DNA of 64,000 nt from assembly GCA_916613615.1 (NCBI GenBank), contig OU744725.1, positions 67,030,575 to 67,094,574 on the forward strand. The letters are read 5' to 3'. Of this stretch, positions 28,201-40,200 are shown in pieces; position 1 is the first letter of the stretch; each line of letters opens with the position of its first letter. This stretch comes from Steromphala cineraria (lineage: Eukaryota; Mollusca; Gastropoda; Trochida; Trochidae). The translations under genes were made by a program, and so were the position numbers. The notes under the pieces are model-generated. The model was not told the DNA's origin. It did no database searches and saw only the letters and a program-made list of their open reading frames with translations.

Positions 28201-31200
28201 ATATATCTTACACTCTTTATAAAACGATCGTCCACAAAACTGCCACAAATACATGTTTCTAGCAAGTTTGGCATAATCCCATTAACGCTATACATCTTAC
28301 TAACAGCCTGCTCCTTACATTTATATAAGGATTAGGCTTTGTTTACAAACAATTTTGATGAAATATTGATGTACCAACATAAGCTTCACTATTGATTTTT
28401 CAGGAAAGGAAACTAACACAAACTCTTAAAGGCTTGACAGCCCCCACTTGCACATAAAATTGGTAATTTTAAGGCACAAATGGATAGTTGCACATACTTT
28501 CTATTCATGTAATGAAGTACCTATCCTTCTTCCTAATTTACCTGCAATCAATAATGAAAATTATTATGTGAACATAATTCTCCAGCAATCCCATTGGTCA
28601 AGAACCCGTCACGTGATATTGACTTGACCCCCGTGAGTCCGACCAAAACTGATATTGACTTGATGTTCTAAAAATAGAGCTGATGACGTCAAACCGTTGT
28701 TTCATGACGTCATTCTATTGTTACCCGTCCTTTCCAACAATCGAGCCAATATACCACTCATGCAGTTTCCATTTCCTTTTCCTTTTTAAACCAAGACATA
28801 ATAAAACAATTATGGACTGGTGAATTTGGTCAATACCTGTTTTTACAGACCAAGGAAAACAATATTGACCTCAGAATTCGTCCTCGGTCAATATTGTTTT
28901 CCTGGGGTCTATAAAAACAGGTTTTGACCTCATCACCAGTCTATCATTGTATAGTAATAGATGACCTAGGTCACCAAGGGATGTCAAGAAGTGCAAGATT
29001 GGGTTTGCACAAAATAGGAACAATAAATAGTTGAAACAAGCTGAACGAGGATTATGTTCAGGTTTTGATATACCCTAATATCTTAAATGAGATAAAAGGT
29101 TAAGATATTTTTTATAAGTAGTATTGTCTACTTCATTATGACCTCATGCATAGTGTACATAACGGAAATCCTCGAATAATTGCCTGCCTTGAATAAACAC
29201 CTGGTCTAAGGCCTCGTTACAATAAATAATCGCCTTCGGATTCGGACATCAACAAACTATTCATATCACATTTTTTTTAGTACTTCTGGCATATATTAAT
29301 GAAACACTTTACATTTGATTCGAATCTTAATTTCAATGTTCGCAATAAGGAAATACCAATGATGATTGATTTGTTTAATTTCAATTTAAAAAGTATGGCT
29401 TTAAAAACATAATCGCGAATCGCCTGTCTTGAATATCGCAGGGTCAAATCGGTGTTTGAAATAAATAATCACAATTATTCAAGGATTGACCATACATGAG
29501 AAATACATTCTGTCTTATTCGATATAATATTCGATAACACTTCAGTTATCGAACAATTAGATGTCATCTCAAGGACAGTAGACTGATCAGGTAAGTGAGG
29601 GAAACGCAAAGAGAAAAAACTTGAAGAAAGATGAAGAAAACAGAATTTGAGTGACATGACATTTGTAAGGAACAAATACAGTTGACCTGTTCAGCTTGGT
29701 TGAACCTGCCTGGAATAGAATGACCTTCTGACAGAGCTCTTAGGGTCACTGAGACAAACAACAACATCATGAAAAGGCGCTAGGTCACAAGAAGGTCCCC
29801 TCGAAACACTAAGAAATCACACTAATATTCTTAAAAAAAACAATTTTTTTGCCAGAGAAACAAAAGTTTGATATATGATAAAAAGGTTACAAATGTTATT
29901 TTTAATATCATTATTTTGTTATAACCTCAAATAATGCTCGCCCGTGGAAGATACCGCAGTGTAATATTGATACGGCAATATCAAACTAGTGTAATACAAC
30001 AAAGCAAGTATATGACGTCACAGTAGTATGTTGTTTTGACGTCACATTGTAAGCACACCCGTCACGATGGCTGCTGGGTCGTGGAAATGTTAGTTTGGGT
30101 GCATTGTTGGCAAGTTTGCTTGATTTTAGGGGCAGAAAATAATCAGAATATTTAACTTAATATTTCATTTAATATTATTTATATAAAACTCATGAATCAT
30201 TTGGTATCAAACTCGCTTTTGCTCGTTTTATACAAAATCTTGAGCTCATTAAATAAAAATAGTATTAAATGGAAGGAAGTTTAGAATCCTCTATTCATTA
30301 ACCTAGCTCTGACCTACCTCAGCCTCCGGCATGTGCAGCCACTGTTTGGGGTTCTCTTCAGCAGCGAGGAAGGCGATGAGATCGAGAGCAGTGAGTCGGG
30401 TCTGTCTACGGGACGACACAAACACCAGCACTGGCTTCTCCGGGGAGTGGGTCTTCACCGCTGCAATTTGAGATAAAACTTTAGAATATGAAGTTAAATA
30501 TCATTCTCAACCTATATGTATGCCTGACTTTTTCAATTATGTGTAAAATTCTTCATAGCTTGCAATGAAGAGAGTAAGTTGTTATTTTTCCTGCAAGAAA
30601 TATTATCATTCTCAGCCCATATATATAATTGACCTTTTACTTCTATTAAGAGTGCGTTCAATGCTTCATGGCATGTAATTTAAGGAATAAGTTGTTACTT
30701 GACCTGCAAGTAAAATTATTATTCTTAGAGAGAAGGTATGTTGACACATATTTGCTGAATCAAAATTTTAGGGACAGTAACGTCATTCTTAGAGGAAGAA
30801 TATGTTGATAACCAACATCAATTTGAATAAGTTGTTACGCACACTCTTATGAAAAGTCAAAATATTTAGGACCCAGTTTAGAAGATGATACAAATGTAGA
30901 AGATAATGAAGAGAGATTAGGACATGATTTGTCAAGAAATAAGCAGTCTGATTATAATTGTCCGTACTCCAAGGAATAAAGGAAGAGAGGATATCCCAGC
31001 TGGTTCAAACCCTGATAGAGACAATATTTTTACTATTGTATTCCTCTGAGCACAGTCAATTTTAATCAGACTGAGAAAAAAAAAGAAATATTGTCATCAC
31101 CTTGGAATGTTGGTTTGTTCATGGTTGCCATACGTGGACAGTAGTGTTGCCCGGGGAAACCAGATATATGAACCTCAAGTGGCACCGGACGGACAGACGG

Positions 31201-34200
31201 ACGGAAGTTGAACAGACCCATCTGAAGAAAATATTTCAAAAATACTGTCGACACTGTTTAAAAGTTGAGTTAATGTTTTGATTGTCAATCATGAAGATCA
31301 TGAGTTAAACTCCCTTTAAGGGGTACTTTTTATTCAGGGGAACACTGAGCATTATTTCTCTTTTTAATTAGTCAAAATCATGTTACAAAATTCCTTAATT
31401 TAGACAATAAATTTCTGCAAAAATAAAATAACTGTATTCAAATCCTTTTAGTGAAAAAGGCTAAAAAAAGTGAATTCCCTTAACTGCATGCCACATCAGA
31501 TATATATTATGTATCCTTTTATAAATAATGAAGAAAGATTTTATGACACTTCATGCAAGAATGGAAAAATGATTGATAAGAGATTAATGATATTTTTTAA
31601 ATTTTCAATTGAACTTTTATTGAGTTTTACAAAAAATGTTAAAAACAAATAATAATAAAAAAGTCAACATGACAAGGTAACTGAAACTGCATCAGAATTT
31701 ACAAAAATTTCTTCAAATGATCAACATCAATTCAAATCAATATAAACCTTGCAAATTTATAATAATGCTAACAAACCTGCTTTATGCCCAACCAATCAGC
31801 AAGATCTCTTGCATTTGCCAGCGCTGTAGACAAACCAACCACTCGCACCTTCGTCTTTGTTGTGCTGGAGATGAAGTTGGTTCGAGACACGATTACTTCC
31901 AACACTGGTCCTCGGTCATCCCCTGGTGGATAGACATAAACACTTATTCATTGCTCTCTTTAGACACCAATGCAGATAAAAATCCATACTTCTTTGTAAT
32001 TTTAATGACTCAATAAATAAAACTACATGAATAAAAACATAAAATGTTGGCTCATGATCTCACAACTTTGTCAATTGACAAACATGCAAACCCATGAATT
32101 AAGCCCAAAGATAAAGCTCACGTACACATAACTATGCAAATTGAAAAGATTTAAGCCTTGTCCTTCTTTCGGAACTTATCAAATGTCCATTGGAACCAAC
32201 AGTTTTTAATCAAGTTTTCATATCAGCCAGTAGAATACTTTTGGTATTTGGGTATCATCAAATTTTCACCTTAGCTGGTCGAATATTGTATAAACCGAGC
32301 TTGGTTTAACAAGACTAGAATTCAGTGAAATAAGTGCTAATATTGTTAAAAATTTCAGTCAAAACATTAGAATAACTGCCAAAGGTTGCACATACCAAGG
32401 AGATGTATTTCATCGATAACCAGAAGAGCCACAGACTTGACATAGCTCCTGGTCTGCCACGATCGACTGACACCGTCCCATTTCTCAGGGGTCGTCACGA
32501 TCAGGTCAGCGTTTGCTACCGCTCGCATGTCTGGAGTTACATCCCCTGTTAGCTCAACCACCCTGTAGAAATGAGCAAACAGAACATAAACTGTAGGGTG
32601 GAGACAAGAGAACAGACTACAGGAAGACATAAGTAGAAGTCTTTTCACAGTAAAATGGTCCCTCATTTCTATCATTCCATTACTTTTACTCTGTAGTGTT
32701 TATCATGGTGTAGCTCAGTTGGATAGAGTAAAAACAAAGCACTCCGAAGGGTTGGTATTGATTCCTTGTCAGGTTTTATCAAATGAAAAGTTATTCATTC
32801 AGACCACATCTGAAGTGGGTAACTTATATATATTTTGAACAAGATGTGTTCGTGAAACACGATTGCCCCCGGATGCATCCTGCTTGCTGTGTCAAGGTCA
32901 AGGTCACAAGGTCAAATGTCATGGTGTCATCTGAAAGGTCTCATCACAAGGGATCCATATGTCAAGTATCAAAGACCTAGCTCTGACCAATCAAAATTTA
33001 TGACCAAGGTTAAAGTTTTTGTGAACAAACGGACAGACGGACGGACAGACGGACAGGTGAAAAACAATATACCCCCGGAATCTCCGATTCGGGGGCATAA
33101 TAAAAAAAACAGCTCTAATTAGCAAATGGAATTAAACATGGACTGGCTAATTGCATCACAACATTCAAAGTCACATACAGGTCCTTGTGAAAGGTTGATA
33201 ACAAAATAAAACATTAATATATTATCAAATATTTTACTAGCTAACCCTGAAGATGAATAAAAATAGTTTTATTACTAACTTCTTTCCAAGTTTCTGTTCT
33301 ATCCTGACCTTCCAGTCTTCCATCCTCTCCCGGACTAGAGCCTTCAGTGGGGCGATGTACACGGCCTGGAGAATACAGCCAGAGCTCAAAATAACTACAC
33401 ATAACTAAGATCCAAACCACTACCAAACACTGTATCATTGAAATGACTTTATGGTTTGGGTACTGATGAAAGGTCCGAAATATCCAGGGACGTAGCTCAG
33501 TGGTAGAGTGTCCGCTCGTCACCCGGAAGACCGGGGTTCAATTCCCGGTCGCGTCATACCAAAAGACGTTCATAGGTGGGATTAGTTGCTGTCTAGCTTG
33601 ACACTCAGCATTGTAAAGGCAGAACAATGATTTAACTGGCGCTGCACCATGGCTGACGGGTGCCTAGGCACGAAACAAATTTCAAACATGTTTTTGTACT
33701 GAGGATAATAAAGGGTTGTTATTATTATTATTATATCGGGATCTCTGGCTCAAAGCCTCTGCATCGAGCTCAAAATAATTATATGCAGATTCAAAAATTA
33801 AGTACAATCCAAAACCATTACCAAACGATCCTTTGTTGAACTGACCTTATGCTTTGGGTACTGGTTGAAGATCCTAAATATTGCGAGTTCTGCCGCCACA
33901 GTTTTGCCCGAGCCTGTGGGAGCTCCTAAGAGCACGTTGCAGTCGTTGTGGTAGAGGGTGTGGAAGATCTGAGTCTGGATGGGGTTGAAGTGGGTGAAGC
34001 GGTACAGAGCCTCGTACAGAGGGTTCCTCAGCACTGACAGGGGGAGGGGCTGCAGATCCAACAGTTCTGGAGGGAATCAGACAATAAGATTGTAATCCTA
34101 CTGAAAGATGGCCTCTTTTCAATAGCACTTTCTACAAACAGTACTATAATTGGACATGACATGACATAATTGACTTTGATATATATGCTTTTGGCATTTT

Positions 34201-37200
34201 ACAACTGACCACAAAATCCTGAATCATTGGTCTACAATTTGGCTTATCTGAATTTCTAGCACATTGGTAAACAATAAACTTCAAAAAGACAACTTACACT
34301 GTTGCACAGCCTATTCTAAGAATGCAGTATAGCAAATCAGAGGTTGTCAGACTAATAAACACCCAACATACTTAACTAACTGCAATCGATCGTATAAATA
34401 TAACAGACTATTCAAAGCAGGTGTGGTTAGCGAATGCAAGGGAAGGGATGCTCTCCTCAATATCTTACCAGTGTTTCGTGGGAGGGGGCGATACTCACCC
34501 TTAGGTCTGGGGAGTTTACTGACCTGTGTGAGGGGGGTGACGTTCGGGCAGGATGAGGTGTTGGAAGGAGATGGGGAACACGGCCTCAGATCCCATCCAC
34601 CGATCGGAGACAGCCTTCACGTAGTACTGGGAGGGCAGAGGTTCAAATATCGGGATGGTGAACACCAGGTTCTGGGCTTCGTTCTTGATCACCTGCATAA
34701 ATGATTTTATGATTTCTAGATTTTTTCCTGTTTACAATAAGAAAAAAGTGACAAGCTGTTGATTCTCATATAAAGAGTTTCATAAAGATTTCACACAATA
34801 GGCAAAGGGTTAACAATTGAACTGACTGTAGCTTGGATGAACGGCAAGGAATAGAGCACTGTAGCATGTAATGAGTAGACAGGCCATGTTGAACCAAAAC
34901 CATATTTTGAGTCATTTTGGAATGAACCTTTTAAAACCATTAAACAAACAGGACCTTAACTATATTCATATACTTGTGAATGGTAGATATTGGGAAACCA
35001 TAATCAGGATCAATGACTTTATTTATCTATGACAGAACAAAATCATTTTTATGACAATCCATCGTTAACATCACTAAACACTTTTCATCTAGTTGAGCAA
35101 ATATCAACTCACTCACTCAGTTTTCAAAAGACAACATTACATATTCTGAGAACTCATTAGACTAGGCATGATAAGAAATTTCACTATACTTATTCAGTAA
35201 AGACAAATAGACTAATCTCCCCTCACATGTTTCTTGTGAAGCAGGAAGTACTCGGAGTGGTAGATGTGGTTGTTGTCAGGGTCCTCCACCCACACCCAGA
35301 ACGGCTCTGTACCGCTACCGTGAACCTGCAACCAGAGTTGTCTCCCTTCAACAACTTGAAAGATTAGGAGATATCCAAGATAGAAAGAGCCATTGTGTAA
35401 ATTACATGTGATGACAGATTTATCGTCCTATTCTACAAATAATTTCTAAGGACAGGCATTGTGTAATTTACTTATTTGTTGTTCTTTTCTTAAATTTTTT
35501 TAAAAGTGACATAATTTGGTTTCATTGAGTGCGAAATTATTTACACACAGAGGAAAAAGCAATGAGAGGACAGGGATCTAAACTATATTGGAATCTGTTT
35601 ATATCTATATCTGGGCTGGGTCAAAGTCTGGCTGTCCCTGGGCATCACCAAAATGATTTGAAGATGGATTTGTCTTCCTCTACTACCAATGATTGTCTAC
35701 AGCTGGTTACGCACCTTATCATCCCAGACGAACTCTGCCTCGATGGTGAGCCTCACTCTGAGCACGGTGCGCGTGATTGGCTGGATGTTTGCGTCAAGGT
35801 TGAGGGCGGGGATCTGGTTGACACATCTCTTGATCATCGTGCCCATCCTGATGTGGTGCACCATGTGCCCTGAATAACAAGATTGCATACAGAATTCCCT
35901 ATAGTAGGGGCACAGGCCGTTATTTACATAACAGGGGGTTCTTCATGCACCCCTGACTATTATCAGTGTATGAAATAAGCCTGAGAAGTTACCAGCCCGA
36001 AAGAATGATTTTACTTAATTTCATGGTCAAATTCAACAAAACATTAAAAAGTTAACAGCCCAGACCAGAAGTTACCCGTTTCGGGCTGTCGGACGGGTCT
36101 TATTTCATACACTGCCATTATTAGCATTCTTTCCCAAGATCCCCTTGATCCAACCTCTGTATAAACAAGCCGAGTTTGTGGGTTTGAAAGGGAGAAGCCT
36201 GATTGGATGCAAAGTAAGCAGTGACGCTGTTCGATAATCAAATGGCTACTGAATCATGGCAAAAGCCTTGTGATAAAAAACACCCTTTTCAGTAAGAGAA
36301 GTGTTTCATTGGCTGAAATTTTTCAAATACTTTGTAATTTAAATTTTATCTTACAAAAACTATTTTGTATTACATAATCAAAATAGATATGTCAATGCAT
36401 GAACAATTTAAATTTAACAAAATTGTGGCAGTAGTTAGATAATTTCAAATTGGTTACAACATTAATATCACATTGTAACAGAAAACTGTAAACAAAACTG
36501 ATAATGCTAGACTATATCAACTATAGACCAAATGACCCAGACCAAGTACGACACTCTGTAGGTCTCAAAGATATCTAACAACAAACCTATTTCCTTGGCA
36601 TCCATGTCCTTGAGCCTGTCCACGGTGAGTTTGCGTCCCTCTATCTTGTAGAGAATCTCCTGAGAGAGGATCGGGAACTGACGTAAAGGATGCTCGAAGC
36701 CCCAGAGTCTCTTGTCTACTGTTTTACTCATAGCAAGGAGACGACTAGCCATGATTGGCCATCCCTTCTTCAGGGCTACCTCGAACAGGGCTCTCATGAT
36801 ACGAGACGCATTCTGGAATTAAACAGGATCACCATTGTTTTCTGATAATGTCTGAAAAGGCAGGATCATCTGCAATTCTTAACCTTTAGCAAATACTTTC
36901 TTAGTCTTCTTTGACTGGCATTTTAGAAGTTGTTGATCATATTAAGAGACAATTTTATGGATTGTTCTTATGCAATAAATAAGTTGAAATCAATAGAATT
37001 GTCCCTCAAAGCTTTTTTTGGACTGAAACCTTTTAATTTTTATTGAAAGTGCTTTATGAATAAATGAAATTTAAATAATTATCACAATCAGATTTTGACT
37101 CACCTGTGCGACGTAGGCCATGTCCGAGATGAGCGAGAAAGAGTCGAGGCTGTGTCTGGAGACGTACGTCTGCAGCAAGATGTTCACTTTACCGTTGGGG

Positions 37201-40200
37201 TTCTCCTTCCCGCCAGCCACCGGCATCTCACACGCATCGTACACGAGCTGCTCTAGTTCCTCCATCTCATCCTCTCGCACCTGCATCATACACAAGAGTG
37301 GTGAACACCAAAACAAATATTCTGTTATTATTACTGGCCTGTGTAAGATTTCGCAGTGAAAAATTTGTATGGCAATATTAAACCAGTGTAAAAACAATTG
37401 AAGTATGACGTCACAGTAGAGTATGCTTGTGATGTCATTGTGTAAGCGCGCCATTTGAGCAAACTGTCAAAATTTGCTTGTTTTTTAGGGCAAGTAATAA
37501 AAAGAATACTAAACTCCCTTCCAATTGATACTATTTTTATCAAACTTGTGAAATATTTGGTATCAAACACGCTTTTGCTGGTTTTATACAAAATCATTAA
37601 CTCGTTTCATAAAAAAAGTATTAAATGGAAGATCATGCATTTAGTATCCCTTACATATGAATCGTGCATGGAAAATACATTTCTTTCAATATTTCTATCA
37701 ATCAGCAATCACATTATCTATCATAAACATAGAGATTATCAACCAAGAAAATAGTCATATGACTTTTAGGAAATGAGTGTAATCAACATGAACATGTATT
37801 AACTATTCTATTGCTCTCTGTAAAGCAACAATCTCCTGTACAATATCTGAATCATAGGCCTGTGACCCCTTTAAGAAACAAAACAATTATTTCACAATAA
37901 ACTCAAACACTCCATCTATCATATTTTGAAGTAATTGAAAATACACCAACAAGAGGTCTAAAATTACAGACATTAACTGTAAAAAATAAACTATATCAAC
38001 TTGAATACCTGATAGCTTAATAAGAATATGACACACGAACACACGAACCTTGATTTGTTCAAACTCCTGAGACTTGGCTACAATGTTGAACACATCCGCC
38101 TCCGTCATGTGGGACGTAAACCCTTCGTTGATGGTCTGAGAGGGTGGGGGATAAATAAGTTAAAATGATTACCAGATGAAATATGAAGATAACAACATTA
38201 ATTGAAAACATAGTTTAAAACATTTATACTTAATGTTAAAGCTTATCCTGAAAAATCTAAAATTCATATCAATCTTTTAATAGCATTAAATAGTGGAAAA
38301 GCAAGATTTTAATTAATCTATTCACAAAAAGTAACTCTTTTTCACATTGATTTCCTTTTGATTGCTTTTCTTGAGGTCTTTTCATTTTCTGAACATGCAA
38401 CATAAACTTTTACCCTGGAAATTTTGGACAAGGGCAAACTAAACTAAAAACTTGATACAAGTTAGGGTTAGACACCTTACCTCGACTGTATCATACTTGA
38501 TGTAGAAGTGACTGGCGATGCGACCCTGGTCGGTAGAGGCGAAGTATCCGGTCCTCTCGTCAAAGCGCGCCATGCGAGCCTTGTCCAGTTTGCGTCCAGC
38601 CTCTGTGATCAGGTCATGTCGATGAACCTCCAGCATCGGATCATCCTAGATCACAAACAATGTACTCTTAATCAGTATTCATTACAACAAGGCTGGGAAG
38701 TTTACAAAATTTAGTAAACGTTTACGTATGAACGTAAACGTATGAAAAAAACGAAACGTTACCATGTACACGACCTGGTGCATGGGATAGACTATTGTCA
38801 TAAAAAATCAAATGCTTTACGTGATTGGTGACACTAGACATGTTCCAATCAAATAGCTTGCAAAAGAACTTTACAGAAGTGTATAGTTGCCTATCAAAAT
38901 CAACCATTTTTTACTGATATATGAATACTAACTTTTCAAATTATTTGTTTCAGATGTGTTCTGTCAAATTCACATGTTATTCACGTAAGAGGATTCAACA
39001 TCAGAAATCAACGATCTCTCATATCAATATCAAACAGCAATTTATTCTGCCATGAATATGATACTATCATAAAATATTCAATAAGACTTAGTGACCTATC
39101 TTAATCTTCCACACAAATATTTGACATGATAAATTCCTGTCGAGTCAACAGACAAGCTGCAAGTCACGTATCAATCGGCGACAAAATGTAGGTTAATAAA
39201 AACACTCCACATGAAACTCGATTCTACATCGCATATAACTGTTGAGATGAATCTGTTTCTTGAATCGATCGATAGACTTATAGTTAAATATTTATAATAC
39301 AATAAGTCAATAGCATTAGTTTCAGTTCAAAGTATTAAACTTGAAGATCGTCCAGTAATCTTTTGACAGACGAACACCTCACATTTACAGACTTAAACAG
39401 ACATGCGCTTAGCGATTTGTTTGTTGTGATTGGTTGAATGAGTCGAATGTTACAGAGGTTGTGACGTAGATTGGAATGCAATATGGAGCTTTATTGCGAA
39501 TTGACAGCGCATACTTGATTAGCATCTCAGTTAATACCTCCGTATATTATCTTCAACACATGCACACATTCCGTAGGTATATCTTGCGATAATCTAAATA
39601 TTTAGACAGTGGCATTATTGGCATAAGGAAAAAACCTGACTGTCCAAATATAACTGGCATGGTTCTGTAACTGTCTAAGTATAGAAAATGATGCATTAAG
39701 CTTATATTATACACGTTTTGTGTCTTTGTTAAGAGATTTATGCATGGTTATTAAACTTATTTTTCCCTTTCCCTTCTCCCTTCAAGGTAACTATAACGTG
39801 TAATGGTGGAAGAAAAACAACTGACAATAATTCTAGGTTTCATAAATGTTTATGAAAGAAAACGTTCATATCAACGGATAAACAAATTTCATTTAACTTT
39901 AAAATGGAACAGTCACTGTAAATGTCACATTTAGGGAATGTGTGGATGGATAATGTCACAAAAACACTTAGTGTCACTTAAATGCATTTGGAAGCTGTTT
40001 TGATTAGGCTAGATTTGGTAGATTTGGAAGACGTGGAAGTGGTGGATCCACTCGATCTAGAGCCGAGACATCAGACGCTTCACTCTCCAGGACCTCAGGA
40101 GCCTCCTGCTTTATTTGTACCGGAGTACTGCTGCAGTGTCTTGACAGTCTTCACTCTTTGAATTGGACTTGTATTTCAACATTTTGTTGAGGAAGACTAA

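Larger units (their letters stand above)
9324..30317. other. ASCC3 intron 29 (about 21 kb)
   Basis: The interval between exons 30 and 29 has no ASCC3 exon: the protein is continuous across it (..HMPEAE joins MENIISG). It contains the mobile elements and repeats listed separately and one nested ORF at 21608-21949. Stretches with nothing recognisable include about 9920-11700, 17270-18040, 18200-20760, 23000-24090 and 25620-26190, all AT-rich. Confidence 0.85.

Noticed and set aside
29475..29770. Minus-strand ORFs with a possible signal peptide
   Set aside because: Two overlapping frames of similar quality with Ser/Leu/Phe bias and no supporting context.
31181..31206. ACGG-type microsatellite like those in the mobile elements
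   Set aside because: It is exon 28 coding sequence for the conserved FRPSVRP peptide. The similarity is chance codon content.
32706..32775. tRNA-like TAGCTCAGTTGGATAG sequence
   Set aside because: It has an A-box-like start but a poor B box and no cloverleaf. At most it is a SINE remnant, not a tRNA gene.
33487..33560. tRNA gene
   Set aside because: The T arm is good but the acceptor stem does not close and it continues into a SINE body with an ATT tail.
38690..38770. GGCTGGGAAGTTTAC as the left end of the hAT transposase element
   Set aside because: No matching mirror-image terminus was found to the right of 41923, so the element boundary was not asserted.
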